Assembly (NCBI GenBank): GCA_958450325.1
Contig: OY288246.1
Span: 41,159,619 to 41,223,618, forward strand
Origin: Agrostemma githago
Lineage: Eukaryota > Streptophyta > Magnoliopsida > Caryophyllales > Caryophyllaceae
Direction: 5' to 3'
DNA length: 64,000 nt
Part shown: positions 46,286-59,893 of the stretch, in pieces
Position numbering within the stretch: the stretch's first letter is position 1
Layout of the letters: the number at the start of each line of letters is the position of its first letter
Position numbers and translations under genes: made by a program
Notes under the pieces: model-generated
What the model was told of the DNA's origin: nothing
Database searches by the model: none
What the model saw: only the letters and a program-made list of their open reading frames with translations

Positions 46286-46314
46286 AATAATAATAATAAT
46301 AATAATAATAATAA
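46286..46314 (+). repeat. (AAT)n tract between LINE-1 and LINE-2
   Basis: 29 bp, pure AAT. Confidence 0.95.
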
Positions 46315-48494
46315 ACAAACAAGTCTCACTTCTCCCGTTACTAGACTAGAAATTAAACAAGCAGTATTCAGTATGGATGCAAATAGCAGTCCTGGAATGG
46401 ACGGGTTTTCAGCAGGTTTCTTCAAAGCTACATGGAACATTATTCATGAGGATTTCTGTAATGCTATTCTGAGTTTTTTCAGGACAGGGCACATGTCAAA
46501 ACAGGCCAATTCTACTCTTATCTCACTCATTCCTAAGAAGAAAGAGACTACTTCTATTCTTAATTTCCGACCAATATCTTGTTGTACTGTTTTTTATAAA
46601 ACAGTCAGTAAGATTATATCGAATAGACTGAAACCATTACTACTTGATCTTATAGGAGAGGAACAAACGACATTCATTAAAGGGCGTAGTCTGTTTGAGA
46701 ACACCCTCTTATCCCAAACCCTTGTAAAAGGCTATACCAGGAAATACATCACCCCAAGGTGTATGGTCAAGGTGGATATAAGGAAAGCCTTTGACTCCCT
46801 TCAGTGGAAGTTTATTCAGAGTATGCTAGAGTTGCTGGGGTTTCCTCACCATTTCTGTCTCCTGGATTATGGGATGTATCTCTAATCCATGGTATTCTTT
46901 TAAGCTTAATGGAGGCATTTATGGCTACTTCCAAGGGCAAAGTGGTATTCGACAAGGGGATCCTCTTTCTCCTTATTTGTTCGTTTTGAGTATGGAATTG
47001 CTATCAGGAGCTATGAGAAATATCACCCGCACTGATCAAGTTTCATTCCATCCTAAATGTTGTAGAATTAACCTTACTCATCTCATTTTTGCCGATGATT
47101 TGATGATCTTTTCGAGAGGAGATGTACCTTTGGTTAAAGCTATTAAGGATGTGCTGGATTTTTTCGGTGCGATGTCAGGCTTGCAGGCCAATTTGGATAA
47201 AACCTGTGTATATTTTGGGGGAGTTTCTCCTATGGTGAGACAGGAAATTCTAGAGTGTACAGGATTCACATCTGGAACTTTTTCCTTCAGATATCTGGGC
47301 ATTCCTCTGAATGATGCCACTATAACAGTTCAGATGTTTGATGCGCTGATACTTAAAATACAATACTCTATAAAGCTTGGACATCTAACTTACTGTCATA
47401 TGCTGGGAAGATTCAGATAATTAATTCTGTGGTCTTTGGATTACAAAACTTCAGGTGCTCTAGCATACTCTTACCTAAAGCAGTGGTTAAAACTGTCGAG
47501 AAATTGTGCAAAGATTTTTTCTGGGGCATCAGCGGCGCAGGTGGTAGAAAATTAACATTTAAAAGTTGGAAGGAGGTCTGCTCCCCTTGGAAGAATGGGG
47601 GTCTCAATATTAAGCATCTGGTGGATTGGAACAAAGCATTACTATCTCGATGGATATGGCAACTATCCACTAATTCAGGGAGCATCTGGATCAAATGGTG
47701 CCAGGCGTACATTTTTCCTCATAGCTCTATCTGGACGGTCCAGTCCAAGGAGTATTTTTCTTCTGGATTGAAGAACATATTGAAGGTTAGGGATGATTGC
47801 ATTGGTAGATGTGGGTCTCCTCAAGCAGCGAAGGATTTTATTCATAGTTGTGCAGTTAGAGAAAGATATTGCATCTCAGCGGCATACGAATTTTTCAGAG
47901 GCAGGCTTCCCACCTTGGACTGGTGCAGGTTGCTTATCTCCTTTATCACACTTCCAAGACATAGAGTAATACTCTCTCTTGCAGGGCAGCATCAACTCCC
48001 TATTGTCGACAAGTATCAGCAGAAGGGCTATCAGTTGGCTAACAGGTGTACCCTTTGCTATTGTGCGGAGGAAACATCACAGCATCTTTTCTTCACTTGC
48101 TCTTTTCCAGCAGCAGTTTAGTCCCAAGTCCTCCTTTGGAAGAATATTTCGTGTCCTCCTACTGATCTTGTGAGAATTCTTAAGTGGATTGCGAGGGCTC
48201 ACAAGAGGAAACACTGGAAAGCTGATTGGTTTAAAGCTTGTATTGCAGGTTCTGTGTATTTGCTATGGAAAGAGAGAAACACTAGATTGTTTGGTACCTC
48301 ATTGACTAGTGTAACTACTATTGTTCAGCAGCTCAAGTTTATAGTTTTGGTTAGATTTTCTATGTACAAAAACAGTCCAAAGTATAGTAGGATACTAGTG
48401 AAGATGTAAATATTAGAGGTGGTAATGATAGTGTGATAGTTATTTTTGCAATCTTGTAATTTCATTAATCAATGAAATGATAAACTTTTTTGCA
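46315..48494 (+). mobile_element. L1-type LINE-2, 5'-truncated
   Basis: Starts inside ORF2 just before the RT (SPVTRLEIKQAVFSM) directly after an AAT tract and ends AATGAAATGATAAACTTTTT plus TGCAA before the next AAT tract. Closest to LINE-4 by motif wording (SPGMDGFSAGFFKATW) and by its 3' UTR. Confidence 0.85.
46318..48409 (+). pseudogene. LINE-2 ORF2 fragment (reverse transcriptase to C-terminus)
   Basis: RT motifs SPGMDGFSAGFF, LIPKKKETTSILNFRPISCCTVFYKT, VDIRKAFDSLQW, RQGDPLSPYLFVLSMELL and FADDLMIF, then the RT zinc-binding region CTLCYCAEETSQHLFFTC. Frameshifts near 46850 and 47420, TAG at 48119-48121, natural stop TAA 48407-48409. Confidence 0.87.
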
Positions 48495-48523
48495 AATAAT
48501 AATAATAATAATAATAATAATAA
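48495..48523 (+). repeat. (AAT)n tract between LINE-2 and LINE-3
   Basis: 29 bp, pure AAT; same length as the tract at 46286. Confidence 0.95.
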
Positions 48524-48571
48524 GGACTCTCTCTTCTCTCTCTCTAGGGGAAGATTCTCTCGCCGATTTTG

Positions 48572-50230
48572 ATGATCCCGTCGGCGCCGAGGGGTAGGGG
48601 AAGGGGCCAACCGCGCAAAAACGTCCGAATTGGTGGCAATTCTCAGGGGAGCTCGAAGGATACAAACTCATAGGTTTCGCAAGAAGATTTGGTTATGACG
48701 GACGACCACGGTACGGAGAAACAGGGAACGAATGTTATCAATGATCTTATTGATCTAGCACTACAATCGGCGATCAAGCTAAACAGTAGTGTGGGCAAGA
48801 AACCGCGGGCGACCAGTAATGATGTGGATAAAGAGGGTTTGGGAAAACCCAGTGCAATGAAAAACAGGGAGGAAGTGCCGCCGACTCAGGGGAAGGGGGA
48901 ATCATCTTGGGCGAACCGTGTTGCTTCTATGAAGCAAGGTATGGGCCTCTATTTCGATGAATATTGTGCTGAAGCGGATGAAATCATCATTGAAAAAGAG
49001 GACTATGTGGATGAACTCAAACGATGGCAATTTACCATAATGGGATATGTTATTAGGGCTCGACCTACTTTGAAGCAAATGGAGGAATTTGTAGCTAAGA
49101 ATTGGATTCAGGTTTTATCGCCTGGTGCCCAATACTTCAAGAAAAGTTGGTTTTCCTTCAGATTTGGGAGCAAGAAGTCGATGGATGAGGTGCTTAGGGG
49201 AGGAGCATGGCAGGTTGGCTCACACTCACTGATTCTCAAACAGTGGAGCCCTTCCTTCTCTACTGAGATGGAAAAAATCTCTATGGTTCCAACGTGGGTT
49301 CTTTTCCATGACCTTGACCCTTATCTATGGACGGAATCGGTGCTTAGTAAGATGGCAAGCAAGATTGGTAAGCCTTTGTTTGCTGAGTTGACTACAACAT
49401 ACAAGGCTCGCTTGTCGTTTGCTCGCATTATGATGGAGGTTGATGTCTCGTAGGATTTTCCAGATTTTGTTACTATAAATATTCCTATTCAGGGCAAATC
49501 GGTGCAGCGAATTACTTATGAATGGCTTCCATTTTATTGTCATTCTTGTTGTAAATTGGAGCATTTTAAGAGTACTTGTAAGTCGGAGAAGAAGAAGTCT
49601 GTGGTGGAGAGGCAAAAGACTAATCAGCTCCAGAGATATACTCCTGTGAAGAAAGTTGATTGAGGTGTTGGTGACGGCCTGGACCCCAACTTAACCCTTG
49701 AGGTGAGTGGATTAAGGGAAGGCATTGGTATCCCGGACCCCAATTTGATGAGTAAGTTTGAAGGACAGCAATCTAAGTCTGATTCCTTCCCTCCATCAGG
49801 TGGATTAGGGAGGGACGAGAAGGTTAGCCTGGACCCCAACTTAGCCCTTTGTTCAGGCGGATTTAGGGAGGGTAGAGACCCGGACCCCAACTTGAACTTA
49901 GGGCTAGGCGGATTAAGGGAAGGCTTTGTAATCCCGGACCCCAATCTGCAGCAACTGGGTGAGGGGCAACATTCCTCTACACCAGGCTCAGATGAATTAG
50001 GGAGGGACAATGATGGGTTTGTATCTGTGCATAAATGCATTGGAGGTACTTCTTTTCCTAGTAGACCTCCATTGAATATTAGCAAAGAGGTAAAACTAGA
50101 ATTGATGAAGTCTAACAGATACGAGTTACTTCAGCAAAATGATCCAGAAAATTGGGATGAGCAGGAAGGAGGACTGAAGAGGGACCTTGACTCAATAGTG
50201 GTTGATATTCCACCTTCCCCTAATATCTAA
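48572..50230 (+). pseudogene. LINE-3 ORF1
   Basis: ATG 48572 (MIPSAPRGRGRGQPRKN) to TAA 50228-50230, with nonsense codons at 48671-48673, 49451-49453 and 49661-49663. Same plan as LINE-1: DUF4283-like domain (RWQFTIMGYVIRARP, SWFSFRFGSKKSMDEVLRGG), degraded knuckle CHSCCKLEHFKSTC (Gly lost), and a linker made of five DPNL repeats alternating with a GGLREG motif. Its TAA overlaps the ORF2 ATG as TAATG. Confidence 0.85.
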
Positions 50231-52883
50231 TGCAAATTGCTACTTGGAATATTAGGGGTGGTAATGAGAAAATAAAGCAACATGCAGTTCTTAATCTTAT
50301 TAGGAGTAGAAGTATTGATGTTTTGGGGTTACTTGAAACTCGAATAAAGGAAGAGAAAGCTTCTCTTATTATTAAGAGGAAATTTAGGGTATATGAGGTT
50401 GCGTCAAACTATGAATCTCACTATAATGGGCGTATTTGGTTGATTTGGAGTCCAAACACTGTTAGAGTTACTATCCTTGCGACTAATGCTCAGTTTATTC
50501 ACAGTCATGTGCATCACTTTGCATCGGGCTTAGAGACTTACATGGATACTGTCTATGGATATAATGAAGGGAAGGAGAGGAAGGAACTTTGGCAAGCTAT
50601 TTTTTCTTTTCAAGGAGTTCAGGAAGGTTGGATTGTTATTGGTGACTTCAATATTGTTAGGAATCAGCAGGAAAAGATTGGGGGCTCCCCTCCAGATATC
50701 AAAGATATGGACGACTTTAATGACTGCTTATTGGAGGCTGGTTTGCAGGAGATTATTGGGCAAAGTCAGAAATTCACCTGGACTAATAAGCAGCATTCAG
50801 AAGATAGAGTTTGGTCACGGCTTGATAGAGCTTTGGTAAATGGAGCATGGGTCCAATCATTCCCTCTTTCTTTTTCCACATATCTAAGTCCAAACATTTC
50901 GTATCACTCACCAGTCTGTGTTACTATCATGCCTGATGAGAAAACTTATACCTTTAGCTTTCTAAACTGTTGGACCAAATGCCCAACGTATCATTATGTG
51001 GTTTCGTTTGCTTGGAATTATTTTGCTAGAGGAACTGCAGGTTTCACTCTCTTTACTAAACTCAAGAGGGTTAAAGAGGCACTTAGGAAGATGCATAAGA
51101 ACAACTTTACTCATCTCAGTAGACGAATCTCAGAGACCAAAGCTGATCTGGAGAAATGTCAGCACCACCTTGTAAATCATCCTTTCTCTACTGATTATGC
51201 ACTTAAGGAAGTAAAGATATTGGCGACCTATAGAGCACTTCAGGATACTGAACTTAGTATCCTTAGACAAAGAGCTAAAGTGGACAATATTATAAAAGGG
51301 GATGAGTCGACTAAGTACTTTCATGCGAGAATTAAAGAAAGGAGACATCAACAAATTATAGGTTCTATTCATGACAAGGATGGAAGGCTTAGAGAGGGGC
51401 TCTCTGAAGTAGCAACTGGGTTTATAGATTACTATACTAAGCTGATTGGTACGTCCAAACAGATTCAGCCACTGAATGATATAGTTGCTAAGGGAGCTAG
51501 GGTCTTGGTAGATGATTGGGACTACATGGTCAGGTTACCCATTGAAGATGAAGTTAGGAATGTTGTGTTTTGTATTGGAGAGGATAGAAGTCCAGGTCCA
51601 GATGGGTTCTCTTCTTCTTTCTTCAAGAGTTCCTGGAATATCATAAAGGAGGATTTTTACTCTGCTTTTCTAGAATTCTTCCGCAAGAGGAGGATGCTCA
51701 AGCAAGCCAATTCAACATCTATTACTCTAATACCTAAGAAGGATATCTGCCAGTCTGTCTTAAATTACAGACCAATCTCCTGCAGTACTGTGTTTTATAA
51801 GACCATTAGCAAATTGCTTACCCTGCGTATTCAGCAAACACTGCAATACTTAGTTGGGTTTGAACAAGCTGCATTTATCAAAGGAAGAAGTATACACGAA
51901 AACATTGCTTTGTCTCAAACTCTGGTAAAAAATTATGGTAGGAAGTATTTAACTCCAAGATGCCTAATGAAGATAGATCTTCGAAAGGCATTTGATTCCA
52001 TTCAATGGGGTTTTATTAGGGATCTTCTTCAAGAGCTTAATTTTCCTCCTTTGTTTATTGATTGGGTAATGGCTTGTGTTACTGGCTCTTGGTATACCTT
52101 GAAAATCAATGGAGCAAATAATGGGTTCTTTAAGGGTAGAAGTGGTCTTTGTCAAGGATGCCACTCTCTCCCTACCTCTTTGTGTTAAGCATGGAAGTGC
52201 TCTCTAGGCGTCTCAGAATTATTAATCAGCTGCCTCAAGTCTCTTATCACCTGAAATGCTGTCAATTGAGGCTTAATCATATGGTGTTTGTGGATGACCT
52301 AATGATCTTTACTAGAGGCGATAGTCCTTTAGTAGCTTCAGTTGCAAGGGAACTAGAGATGTTTGCTTATGAGTCTGGTTTGCATGCTAATAAAGAGAAG
52401 ACCCACATTTTCTTTGGAGGGGTGAAAGAGGAGATTAGGAATCTTATTCTGATCCAAACTAGATTCGCGCAAGGAGAATTTCCATATCGCTACCTAGGAC
52501 TACCACTCCACTCAGTGAACAATAGGCTAGAACAATATCAAGTGCTTCTTAATAGGATTCAGACCATGCTGGCAGACTTCAATTGATTACATCAGTAATC
52601 TTTGGTCTTACCAACTATTGGTGCCCTAATGCAGTTTTCCCAGTTAATGTTATTAAACGAATTAATCAACTATGCTTAAGATTCTTCTGGACAGGTAGCT
52701 ATAGCAAAGTGCGAATGGTGTTTAAGAAATGGTCAAGCATTTGTTTACCCTGGGCTGAGGGAGGACTTAATGTGAAGAGTTTGAAAACTTGGAACAAAGC
52801 CCAAGTCTCACACTGGTTATGGAAGATCATTAATGACAGGCCTGGGATTTGGAAAGATTGGCATCTCAGATATATGCTTCGTA
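50230..52883 (+). pseudogene. LINE-3 ORF2, truncated
   Basis: A continuous frame of 652 codons (50230-52188): endonuclease (MQIATWNIRGGNEK, LLETRIK, GDFNIVRN, VWSRLDRALVNG; the SDH block is replaced by SPNISYHSPV) and the first RT blocks (SPGPDGFSSSFFKSSW, MKIDLRKAFDS). A frameshift near 52150 follows, then FVDD in place of the catalytic FADD (near 52288), then a second break near 52580. Cut at about 52883. Confidence 0.87.
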
Positions 52884-53067
52884 CACTACTAGAATTAGTA
52901 GCAATTCCAACGGAAAAATTCCTACGGATCTTAAAAGTCGTCGGATAAATAATAGTTCCTACGGATATTTCCTACGGAATCCCAATCCGTTGCTCCTTTA
53001 AAGCCCCACTACGGATTTATGGTAGGAAAGTTTTGGGGCTACAAAATGTTTCGTAGGAAAATTCGTA
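52884..53067 (+). mobile_element. CACTA-like transposon terminus
   Basis: Starts CACTACTAGAA directly where LINE-3 breaks off and carries subterminal repeats of TTCCTACGGA type in both orientations (52917, 52952, 52965, 53010, 53048). These are hallmarks of CACTA (En/Spm) ends. The opposite end is not identified in the window. Confidence 0.55.
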
Positions 53068-53171
53068 GGGCCCTATTCTTTTGGAGTAAAACTGACTGAA
53101 CGAACTGAACTGAAATTTTCTGAACTGAACTACATGAGTTTGAACTGAACTTAACTTAACATAACTAAAAA
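53068..53171 (+). mobile_element. MITE-like element, left half
   Basis: GGGCCCTATTCTTTTGGA followed by GAACTGAACTGAA repeats. The right half (59511-59623) has the same GAACTGAA repeats and ends in an inverted, similar terminus. The AAT array and its insertions split the two. Confidence 0.5.
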
Positions 53172-54462
<1,291 letters not shown>

Positions 54463-54544
54463 CAATCAGACGCGTAGTGAGAGAAACAGTTTTCTCTCTC
54501 TAGGATTTTCTCTCTGTAATTCTGTTACGCTGGAAACTTCTCCT

Positions 54545-55835
54545 ATGGCTTCCGCTCCAATTAAGCGGGGTCCAGGAAGGCCGCCGAAGAAGAATTCCCT
54601 CCCTCCCATTCACCCCGGTGATGGCATGGGGAAGATGGACACAGAATTGCACTCTCAGAGTGATGATCAGAGCTCTTCGCGCAGAATTTCGCTTAACGAT
54701 TTGATCGTTAATGCCATGGCTAATGCTGGTAATACTTCTTTCTCTTCTGATAACTCGAAGAATATGACTAATGCTGATAATGTTGAGGAACCTGTGAATG
54801 AAGCTGCTGTTCCTCCTCTGAGAAAGAGTTGGGCGAGTAAGGCAGCTTCGTCACAAAATCTTGGAATGAATCTACATTTCTGTGAGGAAAGTATGGCAGT
54901 ATCTGAAATTGATATTGACATAACTGATTTTGAGGATGAGCTAAAATTGTGGGAAAATACGTTAATGGGGAATGTAATTGGATCCAAGCCAAATTTAGTC
55001 AGTATGCAGAGGTATGTGACTGAAAATTGGGGTCAGTTTGATGCTCCTAAGGTTCAATACTACAAGAAGGGGTGGTTTTCCTTTCGATTTAAGTCAAAGG
55101 AAGCCATGGAAGGAGTGCTTAAAGGTGGTCCATGGAAAGTTGGGGTCTATACATTGATCCTGAAGACATGGTCCCCCTCTTTCTCATCAGAAATGGACAG
55201 AGTAGCTACTTTACCAATCTGGATCCTAGCTATTTCCAGACCTAGATCCCTTTCTTTGGTCGGATACAGTGTTAAGTAAGATGGCTAGCAAGGTAGGGAA
55301 ACCTTTATACGTCGATTTAGCCACTACTACTAAGTCTAAGCTGTCATTCGCAAGGGTGTTGGTTGAAGCCGATGTGTCTAAAGAGTTGCCTGAACAGGTG
55401 ACCATTAGAACGCCTTATTCGGATTGCTCTGTTCAACATATCCAATATGAGTGGATTCCTTACTATTGTAAGGGTTGTGGGAAGCTTGGTCATACTATTT
55501 CCTCCTGCAAATGGGAGAAAAAGAAGGTGGCTAAGGCTGCTGAACCAAAGGAAAAACCTATTCTGCCTAATGTTGAGATTCTACAGGAGGAGGATCCTCT
55601 TGTATCCCCTTCTCAAGACATGATCAATCAAGAGGAAGGCTTCCACCCCGTCTCAAAACGGAACTCCTCATCTAATAAGAGTAGGAAGGAAATCATAGTG
55701 GAGCCTATGCTATTAGAAAATCCTTTCACTCTTATTTCAGGTTCTATGGAGGGAAAAGAGGTTATTAAAGGCATTGATGAGGATGGGGGTGATCCTGTCT
55801 TAGTTTTTCTGAAAGTTCCTCCTGATATCCAATGA
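54545..55835 (+). pseudogene. LINE-4 ORF1 (one frameshift)
   Basis: ATG 54545 (MASAPIKRGPGRPPKKNS, AT-hook-like GRPPKK) to TGA 55833-55835. DUF4283-like RNA-binding domain (ELKLWENTLMGNVIGSKP, GWFSFRFKSKEAMEGVLKGG), CCHC knuckle CKGCGKLGHTISSC. A one-base frameshift near 55230 moves PDLDPF to another frame; otherwise complete. Ends overlapping ORF2 as ATGA. Confidence 0.88.
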
Positions 55836-58800
55836 AAGTATCTGCTTGGAATGTTAGGGGTTTGAATGATCCTCTTAAGATCAGTGAAGCTAGGGATTAT
55901 TTAGTAGGTAATAAGCTGGATATTCTGGCAATTTTGGAGACTAGGGTTAAGAAGAATAAGGCTTCGAAAATTCTCAACAGATATTTTCAAAGTTGGAATA
56001 ATGAGACAAATTATGAGCACCATTATAATGGAAGAATATGGGTGCTAATAAATTCGGGTACTTCTTCCTTTACTTGTATTCAGAAAACTGATCAACTTAT
56101 AGCTGGCAAAGTGAAGCATTTACCCTCTAATAATGAGATATACATTAGTTTTGTCTATGGTTTGAATGATGGTGCAGCTAGGGTTTCTCTTTGGAATGAG
56201 CTAGAGGGCACGAATACCTCTCTACCATGGCTAGTTATGGGAGATTTTAACATAGTAAGGCATCCTGATGAAAAGCTGGGGAACAACCCCCCTTCCCTGT
56301 CAGATATGTGGGACTTCAATCAGTGCATTTTAAACTGCAAGCTTGATGATATGCCTGGTACAGGGCAGATGACTTGGACCAATAAAAGGGAGGTTTCTAC
56401 TAGGATCTGGTCTAAATTAGACAGGGCCTTGGTGAATCCTCAGTGGGCTGTCTCCTTTCCCTCTTCTTTTGCTGTTATAGAGGAAAATGGTGTATCAGAT
56501 CATGCTCCTGTATTAGTGCAAGTTTCTGCTGATCTTCAGGTTAAAAGAAGGTTTAGTTTCCTGAATAGTTGGGTGGATCACCCTGATTTTTTCTCAATTG
56601 TTAAGGAGGCTTGGAAGAGTCCTATAAATGGCTCTCCTATGTTTTGCTTATTTCAAAAGCTTAAATCTGTTAAGAAGGCTTTACTGAAGCTTCATAAGGG
56701 TTCATTTGTGAATATTTCTTGTCAAGTTAAAGCTGCCAAGAAGGCACTTCAGCATTGTCAACAACAACTCAGAGGATCTCCGTTCTCAGAAGCTCTGATC
56801 TGTGAGGAGAAGACTCTTGCTCAGTCTTTTTGTGCTCAAAAGAAAGCTGAGCTAACTATGTTACAACAGCGAGCAAAAATTGACCATTTACAATTAAGTG
56901 ATTGTTCTTCTAAATACTTCTATGCAAAAATATCTGAGAGAAGAGTACAGCAAAGTATTGGGGCTATCAAGGACTCTTCAGGTATATTGCATCAAGGTAA
57001 TACTGCAGTAACAGGAGCGTTTCAGGACTATTATGCTAGTCTACTTGGTACAAGTAAAGCTACAATTGGTTCTATTCCTTCTAGTTCTCTTACTGAAGAT
57101 CAGATATCCTCACTAATAAGACCAGTCACTGATGAGGAAATTCGGCTTGCAGTGTTTAGCATGAAAATTAATAGTAGCCCTGGTGTGGATGGCTTCTCTG
57201 CCGGGTTTTTTAAGGCAACCTGGCAGATTGTTGGTCCTCTTTTTTGTAAAGCTGCTCATTGTTTTTTCAAGAATGGTTTGCTGTCCAAGCAGGCAAGTTC
57301 CACGTTAGTTACTCTTATTCCAAAGAAGAAGAATGCGGAATCTGTCTTGGACTATAGGCCAATTTCTTGCTGTACCGTGTTCTATAAAGCAATCTCCAAG
57401 GTTCTTGCTAATAGGTTGAAGATGATATTGCCAGGTTTAATAGGGGAAGAGCAAGCTGCATTTGTAGCAGGACGCAATATTTTTGATAACACAATGCTAT
57501 CTCAGGCCTTAGTAAAGGGTTACTCTCGAAAATTTCTTACGCCTAGATGCCTTGTTAAGGTGGATATTAGAAAGGCTTTTGATTCCTTACAATGGGAATT
57601 TATAGCTCAAATGCTTTCTAGTATGGGGTTTCCTCCTCAATTCTCGAAATGGATTCTTGGATGTGTTAAGAATCCTTGGTATTCTTTTAAGATTAATGGA
57701 GGTATATCTGGGTTTTTCCAGGGGAAAAGTGGTGTAAGACAAGGAGATCCCTTATCACCTTATCTTTTTGTGATGAGTATGGAGATTTTGTCCAGATTTT
57801 TGCGAAGGATGTGTGAGCAGGATCTTGTATCTTTTCATCCTAAATGTTGCAAAGTCAGGTTAACTCATCTTATCTTTGCCGATGATCTTATGATTTTTTC
57901 TCGAGGTGATGTGCCTTCAGTCATGGCCATAAAGAACTGCTTAAGCACATTTGCTCAATTGTCTGGTCTAGAAGCCAATTTGGACAAAACAAACATATAC
58001 TTTGGAGGGGTGCATCCGGATGTTCAAAAGGAAATTCTGCGGTTATCAGGGTTTGTTCAAGGTTCTTTTCCCTTTCGGTACCTTGGCATTCCTCTTTCAG
58101 ATTCCAGGATTAGCATTCAGATGTTTGATGGCATCATCCTCAAGATTCAAGCAGCTGTTCAGCATTGGTCATCTAACTTGCTCTCTTATGCTGGTAAATG
58201 TCAATTAATCAACTCTATAATTTTTGGCATGGAGAATTTTTGGTGTTCTAGTATATTGCTTCCAAAATCAGTTCTTAAAAAGCTAAATAAGGTCTGTAAA
58301 GATTTTTTTTTGGGTATTGCTGATGGAGAAAGGAGACATGTCTTCAAAAAATGGAGAGATCTGTTTTCCTTGGGAAAATGGAGGATTGAATATCAGAAAT
58401 TTGGAGACTTGGAATATTGCTCTTCTTTCAAAATGGATTTGGATCTTGGGAAAGGAACCGGAGAATGTATGGAGCAGATGGTGTCAGGCGTATATTTTGG
58501 AGAAGAATACTATCTGGTGCATTGAGAATAGAGAATACTATCTTGCTGGCATTAAGCATATCATTAATGCTCGTTCAAAACTGACTTCCCAACTTGGCTC
58601 GATCCAACTGGTGCAGCAGTTTATTAGGAATTGTGTTGAGCGGAACAAATTTTCAGTCAAGAAAGCGTATCTTCAGTTGCAGCAGGGTAGGCTTTGGACC
58701 TGGAGTAAATTACTGCAGTCCCCCGGCTTGGTACCTAGTCATCGAGTAATCACTACTATGGCTTTGCAGAATAAATTGGCAACCGTGGATCATTACTGTA

Positions 58801-59201
58801 AAAGGGGTTATAATGTGGTAAATAGATGTTGTCTTTGTAAAATGAAGGCCGAAACACAGTCCCATTTATTCTTCCAGTGTTCCTTTTCCACTGAGGTTTG
58901 GAGGAAGGTTCTTCACTGGTTAGGGATACAGTTTGGTAGTATGAAACTATTGGAGATTGCTGCCTGGACTAAAAGCAAGCACCATAGCAAGCATTGGAAG
59001 AGTCATTGGTTGCGGGCATCATTGGCTACTGCAACTACTCTAATCTGGAAGGAAAGGAATAAACGGATCTTTACTGAAAAGGAAAATACTGCTGAAGCGA
59101 TTTTTGAGCAATTAAAGTTCATAGTTATTACTAGATTGTCTGCTTGTACCAAATCACTGAAAATTAGAGGACTTTTGGAAAGACTAGGACTCCTTGTATG
59201 A
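55832..59201 (+). pseudogene. LINE-4 ORF2 (one frameshift)
   Basis: About 1,122 codons. APE endonuclease, residues 1-230: SAWNVRGLND, LETRVKK, MGDFNIVRH, WSKLDRALVNP, VSDHAPVLV, all catalytic boxes present. RT, about 450-750: SPGVDGFSAGFFKATW, VDIRKAFDSLQW, RQGDPLSPYLFV, FADDLMIF. C-terminal RT zinc-binding region CCLCKMKAETQSHLFFQC. A single frameshift near 58345-58360 separates 55832-58350 from 58350-59201. Nicks and reverse-transcribes at the target in the LINE cycle. Only this break prevents a full-length product, so a functional sister copy is likely. Confidence 0.92.
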
Positions 59202-59297
59202 GTTCATTGTGTGATAGTCTTTTTGCAAAAATGTAATTTTGTTCACAATGAATGAAATGATGATCTTTCTTGCAAAAAAAAAAAAAAAAAAAAAAAA

Positions 59298-59360
59298 TAA
59301 TAATAATAATAATAACAATAATAACAATAATAACAATAATAATAATAATAATAATAATAA
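59298..59360 (+). repeat. (AAT)n tract after LINE-4
   Basis: 63 bp of AAT with three AAC interruptions, directly after the LINE-4 poly(A). Confidence 0.95.
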
Positions 59361-59451
59361 TGCTAGGGGAGTGGGTCCCCAGATAGTATCTCGGCTACCC
59401 ACTAACTTCTTGTAATTTGTTTCGTTATTAATGCAAGCTCCGGTTTTTATA
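59361..59451 (+). mobile_element. severely truncated RLE-like LINE, 3' end only
   Basis: About 90 bp matching 41085-41165: the last codons (IVSRLPTNFL in the intact register) and the 3' UTR with TTTCGTTATTAATGCAAG. AAT tracts lie on both sides. Confidence 0.85.

Positions 59452-59510
<59 letters not shown>
59452..59510 (+). repeat. (AAT)n tract
   Basis: About 59 bp of pure AAT between the RLE-like fragment and the right MITE half. Confidence 0.96.
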
Positions 59511-59511
<1 letters not shown>

Positions 59512-59623
59512 GTGTCCGAACTGAACTGAATGTGTCTGAACTAAAGATAACTGAATTGGATGTGTTTGAACTAATTTGAAGTGAACTGAAAGTGTCTAAA
59601 GTTAAGTTCAAAATAATGGGACC
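59511..59623 (+). mobile_element. MITE-like element, right half
   Basis: GAACTGAACTGAATGTGTCT-type repeats ending CAAAATAATGGGACC, which in reverse complement (GGTCCCATTATTTTG) matches the left terminus GGGCCCTATTCTTTTG at most positions. Confidence 0.5.
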
Positions 59624-59789
59624 TTAGTCAAATAATGTATAAAAATTTGCGAGCAAATGTTAATGCATAAATTGTTTACGATTTGCATATAGTTATTAGT
59701 CCCCTTTCAACCCATCAACTTTAGGTAGACGAAAAACTCTCGATCCATCAACAATCACTCCCTTTTCAGCCCTCGCCCAATGCCTGTCT
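59624..59789. other. unassigned spacer
   Basis: AT-rich, no ORF or repeat recognised. Could be CACTA interior if 52884 is the left end of a larger element. Confidence 0.3.
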
Positions 59790-59893
59790 CACTACTACAA
59801 AATTAGTCATAGACATGACCTAATAGAAATAGGTCAAAAGTAAAACCTACACCTAATTTTAATAGACATAGGTTATTAAAAAAACTGATGTAT
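59790..59893 (+). mobile_element. second CACTA-like terminus
   Basis: Starts CACTACTACAAAATTAG and carries ATAGGT-type repeats. Interrupted after about 100 bp by the LTR that follows. Confidence 0.45.

Larger units (their letters stand above)
48524..52883 (+). mobile_element. L1-type LINE-3, intact 5' end, 3' end cut off
   Basis: CT-rich leader CTCTCTCTAGGGGAAG as in LINE-1, then ORF1 and ORF2. ORF2 stops matching its relatives at about 52883 where a CACTA-like terminus begins, so the 3' end is displaced or lost. Confidence 0.85.
54463..59297 (+). mobile_element. L1-type LINE-4, full length, best preserved
   Basis: CT-rich leader (TTTTCTCTCTCTAGGATTTT), ORF1, ORF2, short 3' UTR and a 24-bp poly(A) tail (59274-59297). 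Inserted into AAT: the array ends at its first base and AAT resumes right after the poly(A). Only one frameshift in each ORF. Confidence 0.92.

Noticed and set aside
41188..48523. AAT tracts as the LINEs' own 3' tails rather than target sequence (as in the Drosophila I factor, which ends in TAA repeats)
   Set aside because: Not excluded for LINE-1 and LINE-2, but LINE-4 has an ordinary poly(A) tail followed by AAT and is preceded by more than 1 kb of AAT, and LTR elements B and C have AAT duplications. Pre-existing AAT explains all cases better.
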